A stretch of DNA of 64,000 bases, taken from positions 1 through 64,000 of the forward strand of contig CALKIZ010000072.1 in NCBI GenBank assembly GCA_937995735.1, given 5' to 3'. Of this stretch, positions 19,529 through 28,056 are shown one piece after another (position 1 is the first letter of the stretch; each line of letters opens with the position of its first letter). A program made the translations under genes and the position numbers. The DNA comes from an uncultured Neomegalonema sp. (lineage in GTDB: Bacteria > Pseudomonadota > Alphaproteobacteria > Rhodobacterales > Rhodobacteraceae). The notes beneath the pieces are model-generated. The model saw only the letters and a list, made by a program, of their open reading frames with translations, made no database searches and was not told the DNA's origin.

Positions 19529-21204
19529 CGACTGTCGGCAGACGCGCGGCAATGGCTCCTTATCAAAAATCACTGATAAGCTGCGTGTTAGCTGCGCTTT
19601 TTATTGCCCAAGTCGTGATGGTTATGAAATTTGAAATCAACTGGGACGAGTTTTTCATGCTCGACTGGTTATATCAATTTCAGCGCGGTGAACTTCTTCA
19701 GCCCTTGCAAACGATCTATCTCCACTTTTTGGGATGGGTTCCAAATATTAGCGGGAACGAAGTCAACCAGATCGTCGCTGTTCGTTTTATAATGCTGGGG
19801 TGTACTGTCGGTACTTGTTTGTGCATCTTTGGTATCGCGCGTCGGTTTTTCAATTCTTTTGCGGCACTCATTGCTGTCATTAGTTTTATGACTTTCAGTT
19901 ATGTCTTTCGGCACGGCATGAGCTTTCGTGCTGACGCGATTGTCGTTTGCACATTAATGGCCGCGTTATTTTTCGCAACCGATCCTCGGCAATCGCCATT
20001 GAAGATAACCATCACCGGTTTTCTGATCGGACTGGCCGGAATGGTCACGATCAAAGCAATTTTTTATGCGCCAATTTTTGCGGCAATCCTATTGGCAAGA
20101 TGGGCCAACCATGGATGGTCGCGAAGGGCGTTTTTGCAAGGTATGTTGTTGCCCATCATGGCTGCCTTGAGCTTTATTGCGTTATACGTTCTGAACGCCG
20201 CATTGCTCGGTGATGTTGGTGCGGGTGTCAATTACATCGCGGAAAATACCGGACCAAGCGTTCTTGCAGGGCGCTTTTTTCCCGAGTGGGCAGCATTCAC
20301 ATGGGCCGTGCGCTCTAATCCGTTTTACGTTATTTTATTCGTGTTGGGCGGTTATTTTCTTATCAGTGATTTGTTTAATGGAAACGCGCGCAACAAATGG
20401 ATAAGTTTCAGTCTTATCAGTTTCGCGGCCCCGTTAACGACACTGTTTTTCTATACCCACACACATCCATACTTTTACACATTCATGCTCGCACCGGCTT
20501 CGATCTTCATCGCAAGCGCGATAGATCGCCCCTATCTGAGAAATGAACCAAAACGCATGAATATGGTGCTTGGCATTCTGGCGCTTTCGCTAACCGGTGT
20601 CACCATTCAAGGCATGAAGCAAACGCTAGACTACCAATACAAAACGGTGGATATTATCCACTCAATATTCCCTCAACCAGTTGATTATATCGATCGTTCC
20701 TCAATGATATCGAGCCATCGCAAGCATGGTATCTTTATGAGTGGTTGGGGAATGCGGGATTACTATCACGCAAATCAAGTAATTTTCCCAAGCATCCTCG
20801 AAGAAAGCGAGCCAAAATTTATTCTCGCAAATATCGACACGCTCGATCTTGATCATCCAGAAAAATTGCGCTCGGGAAAGGTGCTTTTTGCCAAAGACTT
20901 TCAGGCTTTAAGGAGTAATTACATCCATCATTGGGGCGCAATTTATGTCCCCGGAAAAATTCTGAATGTGGATCAATCTCGATCATCATTCGATGTCATT
21001 ATTTCAGGTACTTACACAATCGAAAGTGAGCACGTCATTACCATAAATGGAAGCTCATATTCGCCGGGTGATTTTATCACTTTATCCCGTTCATCGCATG
21101 AAGTTTCGGCGGCAACACCGCATACCGTTATTTTGCGATGGGGTGAAAACCTTTATAAACCTGCTGAAAACGCAGCAAAACAGCCGCTCTTTCACGGGTT
21201 TTAA
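19525..21204 (+). CDS. Polytopic membrane glycosyltransferase-like protein (PMT/GT-C type)
   Basis: The 559-residue protein has many hydrophobic helices in its first 370 residues and a soluble C-terminal portion of about 180. The first loop contains INWDEFFMLDWLY; an acidic residue or pair in this loop is the catalytic signature of GT-C enzymes such as protein mannosyltransferases and ArnT, which use polyprenyl-linked sugars. The Phe-His motif TLFFYTHTHPYF sits between late helices. The C-terminal part is predicted to be extracytoplasmic and beta-rich. It overlaps the upstream methyltransferase by ATGA and ends the island. The acceptor is unknown. Confidence 0.7.
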   Translation: MTTVGRRAAMAPYQKSLISCVLAALFIAQVVMVMKFEINWDEFFMLDWLYQFQRGELLQPLQTIYLHFLGWVPNISGNEVNQIVAVRFIMLGCTVGTCLCIFGIARRFFNSFAALIAVISFMTFSYVFRHGMSFRADAIVVCTLMAALFFATDPRQSPLKITITGFLIGLAGMVTIKAIFYAPIFAAILLARWANHGWSRRAFLQGMLLPIMAALSFIALYVLNAALLGDVGAGVNYIAENTGPSVLAGRFFPEWAAFTWAVRSNPFYVILFVLGGYFLISDLFNGNARNKWISFSLISFAAPLTTLFFYTHTHPYFYTFMLAPASIFIASAIDRPYLRNEPKRMNMVLGILALSLTGVTIQGMKQTLDYQYKTVDIIHSIFPQPVDYIDRSSMISSHRKHGIFMSGWGMRDYYHANQVIFPSILEESEPKFILANIDTLDLDHPEKLRSGKVLFAKDFQALRSNYIHHWGAIYVPGKILNVDQSRSSFDVIISGTYTIESEHVITINGSSYSPGDFITLSRSSHEVSAATPHTVILRWGENLYKPAENAAKQPLFHGF

Positions 21205-21210
21205 TAATTA

Positions 21211-22206
21211 TCAAAACGGCATCGTAATAACGACTTTGCCAGTGGCTTTTCTGTCTTCAATTAACCGGAGGCCATCAACAGCGCGATCCAATGGGAAAAC
21301 ATCAGATACCAATGGCTTGATTTTTCCATCCGCTGCGAGATCAAACAACCGCATCAAACTTTCTGCCATCGCTTCAGGGGCTTTTTCAAAATATGCTCCC
21401 CACCAAAAGCCCAACACATCGACATTCTTAACAAGAAGGTGATTGGCTTTAAGTTGCGGCACGTCGCCTGAGGCAAACCCTATCGGCATATAGCGTGCTT
21501 CAAATGCGGTGGCGCGCAGCAGAGCATTCCCAAGCTCTCCTCCAACCGGGTCAAAAATAACATCCGCGCCGTGTCCATCCGTTAAAGTTAAAACTTTGTC
21601 GCGTAGTGCTGGCGTCTTTAAATCAAATTTTTCCGTATCAAGGACAATATCAGCGCCTTTGTCTGTCGCCGCCGCTGCCTTCTCTGGACCGCGCGCGAGT
21701 GCAATCACTCTTGCTCCCATAAGCGTCCCGATCTCGACAGCCGTCAGCCCAACACCGCCCCCTGCCCCCGGAACCACGAGAACCTCACCACTTTGTAAAC
21801 GCGCTCTGCGAACTAATGCGAGTTCTGCCGATCCATACGCGACGGGAATAGCGGCAACTTCCTCATCAGAGACACCGTGCGGTGCAGGCGCGCATGAAGC
21901 GGCATCAACAACCACATATTCGGCTAATCCACCAGAACCGCAATAAGCTGCAACCCGAGTCCCGCGCCACGCTGGATCAATATCTTCGCCGACAGCATCG
22001 ACGACACCGCAAATTTCACCACCCGGAGCAAAGGGAAGCGACGGCATTTTTTGATATGTTCCTTTTGTCATTAACAAATCGGCAAAGTTTAACCCACAAG
22101 CAGAAACCTTAACTCTAACTTCACGCTTCTTTGGGGACGGGATCATTATTTCTTCGTGCGATAATGCACCCAATCCATCAAATTGTTTTAAAATTAGGGT
22201 TTTCAT
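21211..22206 (-). CDS. NADPH:quinone oxidoreductase / zinc-free medium-chain dehydrogenase
   Basis: A medium-chain dehydrogenase of the quinone oxidoreductase (Qor) group, 331 residues from the ATG at 22206. A GTG start at 22254 would add a sixteen-residue leader of low quality. The GroES-like domain opens with MKTLILKQFDGLGALSHEE and includes the CGLNFADLLMTKG motif. The nucleotide-binding motif GAGGGVGLTAVEIGTLMGA is intact. The structural zinc cysteines of alcohol dehydrogenases are absent. It is convergent with the end of the glycan island (six bases apart) and divergent from the DnaJ-like gene. Physiological substrate unknown. Confidence 0.87.
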   Translation of the reverse strand: MKTLILKQFDGLGALSHEEIMIPSPKKREVRVKVSACGLNFADLLMTKGTYQKMPSLPFAPGGEICGVVDAVGEDIDPAWRGTRVAAYCGSGGLAEYVVVDAASCAPAPHGVSDEEVAAIPVAYGSAELALVRRARLQSGEVLVVPGAGGGVGLTAVEIGTLMGARVIALARGPEKAAAATDKGADIVLDTEKFDLKTPALRDKVLTLTDGHGADVIFDPVGGELGNALLRATAFEARYMPIGFASGDVPQLKANHLLVKNVDVLGFWWGAYFEKAPEAMAESLMRLFDLAADGKIKPLVSDVFPLDRAVDGLRLIEDRKATGKVVITMPF

Positions 22207-22315
22207 ATCATGCATGGATTTTACCGTTTTGATTGAACACGGGGCGTTTACCACTTTGTTGTACGGTAGAAAACAATTGTGACCAAGGCACTTAAAGTGC
22301 TGTAACGGAGTAATA

Positions 22316-22885
22316 ATGTCGAGTTCAGGGTATCGCAGAGCAACGAAGAACCATGCGGTTCGCGTTGATCACACTGATGGCAGTGTGACAACGGGCTTTA
22401 TACCTGTACCTCAAGGCATGGATCTGTTTGGCACGATGATGCAAGCGCAACATTTTATCCACTTTGAAACCGATGATGGGGAGCAAACGTTAATGAACGT
22501 TTCATCCATCAAGCGCGTCACCAGCACCGAAAGCAAAGTCGATAAAAGTGCGGCGGAGGCAAGCGCAGCTGAAAAAGCCCGGGCCGAACGGGAGGCGGAG
22601 GAAGCACGCCGTCGCGCAGAAGAAGAAGCCCGAAGAAAAGCGGCTCGTGATGGCAAAGTTGAATGGACGGGTGAGCAATACGACGCCTTAGAAATGCTGG
22701 GCTTGAAAGCAAGCGCATCCAAGGATGAAATTTCGGCTGCATATCGCAAGCTCGTAAAACTGTATCACCCGGACAGACTGCGCGGCTTAGGTGTTTCCCC
22801 GAAGAAAATCGAGTTCGCCGCAGAGCGCCTCGCCGAAATAAACAACGCTTATCGCGTTTTAGTATCCTCGGCGAAAGCAGCTTAA
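22316..22885 (+). CDS. J-domain protein with an N-terminal beta domain (DUF6812-like)
   Basis: The 189-residue protein has three parts. The first (1-68) resembles small regulatory beta domains: VDHTDGSVTTGFIPVP, then a hydrophobic FIHFETDDG strand and a final NVSSIKRV. The middle (75-115) is a charged Ala/Glu/Arg coiled coil. The C-terminal J domain (about 120-185) has the essential HPD tripeptide in KLYHPDRLRG. It probably brings DnaK to a specific client. A GGAG ribosome site supports the start. The stop codon overlaps by four bases with the convergent hydrolase gene at 22882. Confidence 0.82.
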   Translation: MSSSGYRRATKNHAVRVDHTDGSVTTGFIPVPQGMDLFGTMMQAQHFIHFETDDGEQTLMNVSSIKRVTSTESKVDKSAAEASAAEKARAEREAEEARRRAEEEARRKAARDGKVEWTGEQYDALEMLGLKASASKDEISAAYRKLVKLYHPDRLRGLGVSPKKIEFAAERLAEINNAYRVLVSSAKAA

Positions 22886-23853
22886 CGTTTATCGCGAATG
22901 CGTTTTGCCGCAGCAACCAATTCTTTTGGCGCTGCATGATGAGCCATGTGACCAACGCCTTTTAATTCCGTCAAATTCGCTGACATCAATGCCGCCTTAA
23001 AGCGTCTGGCGTGAGCCTCGATCGGCAGAATGGCGTCCTCTGTCCCATGGATTAACTCGATTGGCACATTGATGCTGGGGTAACGCGGAATGAGTTTCTC
23101 CATTGCCTCATTAATATTCGTAATATCGCGCCCGTTTTCGCGGAATGTCTTTGGCCGCGATGCCAGTTCCGCCCCGATGTATCCGGCATATCCAAGCGGC
23201 GGTTGTTGCGGTTTAAAAACCCATGCCACAGCCCGCTCAGCGCCTGACTTCAGCGCACGATTTCTCACCAGTGCATTTATGGGCGGACCGAATACCGCTG
23301 TTGACGCCGCTGCATGATAAGCATTGTCTCCGGCGGGCCAAGGATATGTCAGTCCGGCTAACATGACCGCACCCCGAATAGTTTCAGGCGCATCCACCGC
23401 CCACGCCGTCGCCACCGCCCCGCCAAAGCTATGCCCCATAACAATGGGACGCTTGACGCCAATCGCATCAAGACCAGCGCGAAGCACCGCTGCCTGCGCT
23501 GATGGCATAAAACTCTGCCCGTTAGCGCGATCAGAATACCCAAAACCCGGCCGATCGAATGCAATCGCCGTAAAGCCCTCAGCTGCTAAAACATCACTTA
23601 ATGAAAAAGTGAAATCACGAAGGTTCCCAGACGCGCCATGAATTAAAACGACAGGTGGGCCGGACCCGCGTTTGTCATAATGCAACCTCAGCATTTGCCC
23701 CGTCTGTGGATCGCTTACTTCGATAAATTGACCTATGGGCGGAAATTTTTCTTCAATGATTGCAGTGAATTGAGAGGCACGAGTCGTGCAGCCATAGGCG
23801 ACAGCACCCACGCCCAAACCAAGCAATAACGTTCTTCTCGTCCACTTGCGCAT
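22882..23853 (-). CDS. Secreted or membrane-tethered alpha/beta hydrolase
   Basis: An alpha/beta-hydrolase of 323 residues. The N-terminus MRKWTRRTLLLGLGVGAVAYGCTT is basic then hydrophobic; the RR may suit Tat export and the GC could be a weak lipobox, so attachment is uncertain. The fold is shown by the oxyanion stretch VVLIHGASGNLRDF, the nucleophile elbow GHSFGG (about 141-146), an acidic residue near LIHGTEDAILP and the catalytic His in GVGHMAHH. It most resembles haloperoxidase/epoxide-hydrolase-like enzymes. The substrate is unknown. It converges with the DnaJ-like gene and overlaps its stop. Confidence 0.85.
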   Translation of the reverse strand: MRKWTRRTLLLGLGVGAVAYGCTTRASQFTAIIEEKFPPIGQFIEVSDPQTGQMLRLHYDKRGSGPPVVLIHGASGNLRDFTFSLSDVLAAEGFTAIAFDRPGFGYSDRANGQSFMPSAQAAVLRAGLDAIGVKRPIVMGHSFGGAVATAWAVDAPETIRGAVMLAGLTYPWPAGDNAYHAAASTAVFGPPINALVRNRALKSGAERAVAWVFKPQQPPLGYAGYIGAELASRPKTFRENGRDITNINEAMEKLIPRYPSINVPIELIHGTEDAILPIEAHARRFKAALMSANLTELKGVGHMAHHAAPKELVAAAKRIRDKR

Positions 23854-24008
23854 TGCAATTCTCCGTATCTAACAGTTTCGAATTAGATCACATTTAATGC
23901 CGGTCAATGTAATGACCTATCTTGCACCATTCACTCCTTTGTGCGACGCCGGTATCGAGCTGTTTTTTTGGCATAACCACATGTTTTGAATGTGAATAGG
24001 GGATAGAC

Positions 24009-25298
24009 ATGAGCGACACGAATTCTCTCGGGTTTGAAACGCGGATGATCCATGCGGGCGCTGCACCCGATCCAGCCACAGGAGCGCGACAAACACCGAT
24101 TTATCAAACAACGTCTTTCGTTTTTAAAGACGCTGCTCAAGCCGCGCGCCTCTTTAGCCTGCAAGAAGTCGGCAATATCTACTCTCGTCTTACCAACCCG
24201 ACCGTTAGCGCATTGCAAGAGCGCTGCGCATCGCTTGAAGGCGGCGTCGGTGCAGTCGCAACATCCTCGGGGCACGCGGCACAAATTCTGGCCCTCTTCC
24301 CGCTTATGAGTCCCGGCAAGAATATCGTTGCGGCGGACAAACTCTACGGAGGATCAATCAATCAATTCTCCAACGCATTTAAACGCTTTGGATGGGAAGT
24401 AAAATTCGTCGATACCGATGATCTTGACGCAGTAAAAGCCGCCATTGACGACGACACACGCTCGCTTTTCTGTGAAAGCCTCGCTAATCCCGGCGGTATC
24501 GTAACCGATATTGAGGGTTGGGCAGCAGTGGCAAGCGGAGCGGGACTGCCGCTCATTGTCGACAATACAATGGCAACAGCGGCTTTGTGTCGTCCAATTG
24601 AACACGGCGCAACCATTGTCGTAAATTCCACCACGAAGTTTTTAAGTGGCAACGGGACATCAATCGGTGGTGTCGTGATTGATAGCGGTAACTTCGACTG
24701 GAGCGCGAGCGGTAAGTTTCCGTCATTGTCGGAACCCGCCCCAGAATATAACGGCATCAAATTCCATGAAGCCCTCGGACCGATGGCCTTCACATTCTTC
24801 GGAATTGCCGTCGGTCTTCGCGATCTTGGGGCAGCACAAACTCCACAAAATGCATTCTACACCTTACTGGGAATGGAAACACTTTCCCTGCGGATGCAAC
24901 GGCATTCTGAAAACGCAATGCAAGTTGCGCAACACCTCGAAAACCATGCTGCGGTCGATTATGTCTCTTATGCCGGTTTGCCGTCTTCTCCATATAATTC
25001 AGCAGCGAAAAAGTACCTGCCTAACGGAGCCGGGGCGGTATTCACAGTCGGGCTAAAAGGTGGATATGATGCGGGTGTCAGCTTAGTTGATAACCTCGAA
25101 TTATTTTCGCACCTAGCCAATATCGGTGACGCCCGCTCGCTTGTCATCCATTCGGCATCGACCACTCATAGCCAACTTTCCGACGAAGAAAAAACAAGCG
25201 CAGGCGCTGGACCAGAGGTGGTTCGCCTTTCAATCGGCTTGGAAAACGCGGAAGACCTCATCGCTGATCTTGACCAAGCGCTTGCGAAATCCGCATAA
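24009..25298 (+). CDS. metY: O-acetylhomoserine sulfhydrylase (MetY-like)
   Basis: PLP enzyme of the Cys/Met metabolism family that makes homocysteine from O-acetylhomoserine and sulphide. At 429 residues it has the length of MetY rather than the shorter MetB/MetC. The opening FETRMIHAGAAPDP and YQTTSFVF is characteristic. YSRLTNPT lies near residue 58 and the PLP-binding Lys is in NSTTKFLSGNG (about 206). The last part SIGLENAEDLIADLDQAL is standard. The 155-base leader holds a weak hairpin, CACAT..ATGTG near 23980, but no SAM riboswitch was recognised. A terminator follows at 25322. Confidence 0.93.
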   Translation: MSDTNSLGFETRMIHAGAAPDPATGARQTPIYQTTSFVFKDAAQAARLFSLQEVGNIYSRLTNPTVSALQERCASLEGGVGAVATSSGHAAQILALFPLMSPGKNIVAADKLYGGSINQFSNAFKRFGWEVKFVDTDDLDAVKAAIDDDTRSLFCESLANPGGIVTDIEGWAAVASGAGLPLIVDNTMATAALCRPIEHGATIVVNSTTKFLSGNGTSIGGVVIDSGNFDWSASGKFPSLSEPAPEYNGIKFHEALGPMAFTFFGIAVGLRDLGAAQTPQNAFYTLLGMETLSLRMQRHSENAMQVAQHLENHAAVDYVSYAGLPSSPYNSAAKKYLPNGAGAVFTVGLKGGYDAGVSLVDNLELFSHLANIGDARSLVIHSASTTHSQLSDEEKTSAGAGPEVVRLSIGLENAEDLIADLDQALAKSA

Positions 25299-25321
25299 CC
25301 ATCTCAACAAGACGCAATAAT

Positions 25322-25358
25322 CCGAACCGACGAAACTTATCGTTGGTTCGGTTCTCTT
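25322..25358 (+). terminator. Rho-independent terminator after metY
   Basis: Stem CCGAACCGACGA (25322-25333), loop AACTTA, and TCGTTGGTTCGG (25340-25351) give twelve pairs with one G-U, followed by the pyrimidine run TTCTCTT. It lies 23 bases after the metY stop and well before the dehydrogenase start. Confidence 0.75.
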
Positions 25359-25410
25359 CAAATCTAATCCCTACACATCTTCAACGATCAAATCTATCGG
25401 AACCGCTGCA

Positions 25411-26403
25411 ATGAAAGCCCTTGTTTATACCGGTGTCGGACAACTTGATTATCGCGATGTTGAAACGCCGACTGCTGATAAAGAGTTGAGCGTCGTGAAA
25501 ATCGAAGCGGTCGGAATATGTGGCTCTGACATGCACGCTTATCACGGGGCCGATCCGCGCAGAATGCCTCCGCTTATACTTGGGCATGAAGCCTGTGGGA
25601 TTGCCGAGTCCGGCATATATGCGGGGCAAAGGGTTACTGTTAATCCGATGACCACATGTGGCACGTGCCGATATTGCATCGAGGGACGTGACAACATCTG
25701 TCCTGATCGTAAGTTATTATCTATTCCTCCTAATGAAGGGGCTTTTGCGGAATATCTGAAAATTCCCGACCGCAATCTGGTTCCGGTTCCCGATGGTGTC
25801 GCACCGGAACACGCCGCTCTGACTGAACCACTCGCCTGTGGGTGGCACGCTGTCAGATTGGCAGCAGAGCGCCTGACCCAACCGCTTGCTACGGCACGCA
25901 TCGTCGTGATCGGAGGCGGTGCGATTGGTGTAGGTGCTGCACTTTGCGCTCTCGATCAAGGCGCTAAAGATATTTGGATTGCAGAACCGAGCGCCCTGAG
26001 ACGGGAAACGGCTAAAAAGGCCGGTCCCTTCCATGTTTACGACCCAAAGAATGGCGGACCGCAAGAGACAAGCGCAGATATTGTCATTGACGCTTACGGC
26101 TCTGAAGTCTCTCGCGCAGACTCGACAAGGCTTGCTGCACCCGGCGGCGTGATTGCACATATTGGTTTGGCGGGCGGGAGCGCCGGATTAGACACACGCA
26201 AGATGACTCTGCAAGAAATTACTTTCATCGGGACATACACATACACGATGGCCGATTTCCATGCGACGGCACATGCCATTTTTGCCGGACGTATGGGAGA
26301 TTTCAGTTGGATTGAAAAGCGCTCCCTTTCAGATGGGGCAAAAGCATTCGCTGATTTGGATTCGGCACTCGTCCCCGCAGCTAAAATCGTATTGAAACCA
26401 TGA
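25411..26403 (+). CDS. Zinc-dependent medium-chain alcohol/polyol dehydrogenase
   Basis: The 330-residue protein belongs to the zinc alcohol dehydrogenase group near sorbitol and threonine dehydrogenases. The catalytic zinc ligands are visible as CGSDMHAYHGAD and GHEACG, and the structural zinc cysteines as CGTCRYCIEGRDNIC (about 86-100). The Rossmann motif is VVIGGGAIGVGAAL (about 167-180). The last part EKRSLSDGAKAFADLDS is a typical C-terminus. It stands alone between the metY terminator and the PilZ gene. The alcohol substrate is not predictable from sequence. Confidence 0.87.
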   Translation: MKALVYTGVGQLDYRDVETPTADKELSVVKIEAVGICGSDMHAYHGADPRRMPPLILGHEACGIAESGIYAGQRVTVNPMTTCGTCRYCIEGRDNICPDRKLLSIPPNEGAFAEYLKIPDRNLVPVPDGVAPEHAALTEPLACGWHAVRLAAERLTQPLATARIVVIGGGAIGVGAALCALDQGAKDIWIAEPSALRRETAKKAGPFHVYDPKNGGPQETSADIVIDAYGSEVSRADSTRLAAPGGVIAHIGLAGGSAGLDTRKMTLQEITFIGTYTYTMADFHATAHAIFAGRMGDFSWIEKRSLSDGAKAFADLDSALVPAAKIVLKP

Positions 26404-26583
26404 AGCGCGAACTTCTTGCTGCATGGTTAACATCATAATAACGCGCACAGGCGAAGTAATAAATTGTAAGTTGTTATAATAAAATTAAGGTCAATTACCA
26501 GACAAACTTCATGATTGTGTTTATAAACTATACATCTTCATCGCGCATCTTCACTGTAATGTTATCTGAAGATAGGCGAAGTC

Positions 26584-27318
26584 ATGATTTCGGCAAAGAA
26601 ACTTGATCCAAAACTAGATGTCCAAAGGCGTCTTGATCGTCGTAGCGCTTATTTGGAAGAATGTTTTCTTCAATCAGACTCGCGCTCGCTGTGGGTTCGG
26701 AGTATCAATTTATCAGATGGTGGTATGTGCGTTGCCGTAAAAGAATACGGCGTCCTCAAGCGCGGGACAAACATCGCTGTGTTTATCAGAAACTTTCCTC
26801 CCATTGATGCACAAGTTCGGTGGACGCGGGGAAACATCGCAGGCGTAAAGTTTTTAACTCCTATAGAAAATCATCCCGAAATATTTAGCTTGTTGACACG
26901 ACTGCACGATGGCAGTGAAGCTCAACCCAACCTCAGTTCAAAGAGTGTGGATGAAAAACTTCCCACGAGCCTTCGTGAGATTTTCACGCAAGACATTGCA
27001 AAAGTTGAAGCAACGCCAGAAGATCGTGCTTACAGCCGTCTAAATTACATTGAAAAGTGTCACATCAAAACGGACAAAAAAACTTTTAAAGCAGAGTCTC
27101 AAGATATCTCCGAAGGCGGTATGTGTCTTAAGTTACTCGGCTTAGGTAAGATAGATCTAGGAGAAAATATACAAGTTATTCTCCCCTGTGGGTATCCACC
27201 CATCAATGCATCTTTACGCTGGATGAAAGATCGGAAAGTCGGTGTAGAGTTTCATGCACCAATCAAAGATCATCCAATCTTTTTTGAAATAGACAAGGGC
27301 CTCGACCAATCAAACTGA
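26584..27318 (+). CDS. Tandem PilZ-domain protein (probable c-di-GMP receptor)
   Basis: The 244-residue protein consists of two PilZ domains in series with no other recognisable part. Each has both halves of the c-di-GMP binding signature. In the first the arginine-rich RRLDRRSAY precedes NLSDGG (NxSxxG). In the second RAYSR (RxxxR) precedes DISEGG (DxSxxG). The domains are related in sequence, sharing PPI.A..RW and V.F..PI..HP, and so arose by duplication. No membrane or output domain is present, so it presumably acts on a partner. A strong terminator follows immediately; the 180-base AT-rich leader has a TATAAT at 26476 that could be a -10 element. Confidence 0.87.
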   Translation: MISAKKLDPKLDVQRRLDRRSAYLEECFLQSDSRSLWVRSINLSDGGMCVAVKEYGVLKRGTNIAVFIRNFPPIDAQVRWTRGNIAGVKFLTPIENHPEIFSLLTRLHDGSEAQPNLSSKSVDEKLPTSLREIFTQDIAKVEATPEDRAYSRLNYIEKCHIKTDKKTFKAESQDISEGGMCLKLLGLGKIDLGENIQVILPCGYPPINASLRWMKDRKVGVEFHAPIKDHPIFFEIDKGLDQSN

Positions 27319-27345
27319 ATGGCCACCGACAGAAGTTGAGGGTAT

Positions 27346-27380
27346 AAGGCATTGCACCGTGTGACGTGCAATGCCTTTTT
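27346..27380 (+). terminator. Rho-independent terminator after the PilZ gene
   Basis: A perfect twelve-base stem, AAGGCATTGCAC (27346-27357) and GTGCAATGCCTT (27366-27377), with an eight-base loop and a run of five or six T. It ends the plus-strand PilZ transcript and separates it from the convergent FMN-protein gene. Confidence 0.9.
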
Positions 27381-27398
27381 CTATGACAAGAAGTGTTT

Positions 27399-28010
27399 TC
27401 AATACAGTGACTTGTTTTGCCTATCCTGCAAAGCGGCGTCATATTCTTTTGCGTCAAAGTCTGCGATAACTGATTGAATCAACTCTCCCGCCTTAGGCAA
27501 GGTATTGGGATCAATTCGTGCGTCATTGTTCCATAATTTTGATCGCTTCAATGCGCGCGCGCATTGAAAATAAACCGCATCAACTTCCACTATAATTACT
27601 GTAACGGGTTCACTGCCATTAACGGCAAAGCGTGCGCGTAAATCCGGTTTGGTCGACAAATACGCTCTTCCATTTATTCGTAGTGTTTCATTCCAGCCGG
27701 GGATCATAAACAGTAAAGCGACCCGTGCATCCCGGATAATATTTCTGAGTGTATCGAGCCGGTTATTGCCACGCCGATCTGGGATCGCGATTGTACGATC
27801 ATCAATAATCTGAACAAAGCCCGGTCCGTCCCCGCGCGGCGAGCAATCTAGTCCTTCAGGGCCAACACTTGCAATTGCTAGAAACGGTGACGCCTCGATC
27901 AAACGTTTGTATTGGTCATTAATGAAGGGCGTTTCCTTTTTGAGTGTTGTCGCCAAAGGCGAGGAATATAAAGCCTCAAGGTCGGTCAAAGATTTAATAC
28001 GATGTGGCAT
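27399..28010 (-). CDS. Pyridoxamine 5'-phosphate oxidase-family FMN protein
   Basis: The 203-residue protein has the split-barrel FMN fold of the large PNPOx-like group, close to proteins annotated as the MSMEG_1061 family. Indicators are the ASVGPEGLDCSPRGDGPGFV segment (FMN-binding strand), DRRGNNRLDTLRNI and ARVALLFMIPGWNETLRINGRA. The second ATG at 28010 is preferred because AGGGG then sits at a normal distance. These proteins generally reduce or sense small molecules with FMN or F420 and are not true PdxH. The exact substrate is unknown. It is convergent with the PilZ gene and codirectional with kdsB upstream. Confidence 0.82.
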   Translation of the reverse strand: MPHRIKSLTDLEALYSSPLATTLKKETPFINDQYKRLIEASPFLAIASVGPEGLDCSPRGDGPGFVQIIDDRTIAIPDRRGNNRLDTLRNIIRDARVALLFMIPGWNETLRINGRAYLSTKPDLRARFAVNGSEPVTVIIVEVDAVYFQCARALKRSKLWNNDARIDPNTLPKAGELIQSVIADFDAKEYDAALQDRQNKSLY

Positions 28011-28056
28011 AACCATCCCCTATAATGATTTCAGCAAACGTCTCAAAGCATAAGGC

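Noticed and set aside
23854-24008. Possible SAM riboswitch in the metY leader
   Set aside because: A short hairpin CACAT..ATGTG is present, but I could not fit the conserved cores of SAM-II, SAM-V or SAM/SAH aptamers. A covariance-model search would decide.
26404-26583. Promoter before the PilZ gene (TATAAT at 26476)
   Set aside because: The -10 match is perfect, but no -35 element is at the right distance in this AT-rich leader, so it is mentioned only in the gene entry.
27346-27380. TTGCAC..GTGCAA arms as a second NtrC site
   Set aside because: The spacer between GCAC and GTGC is eight rather than seven bases, and the structure is a perfect terminator with a T-run after the PilZ gene.
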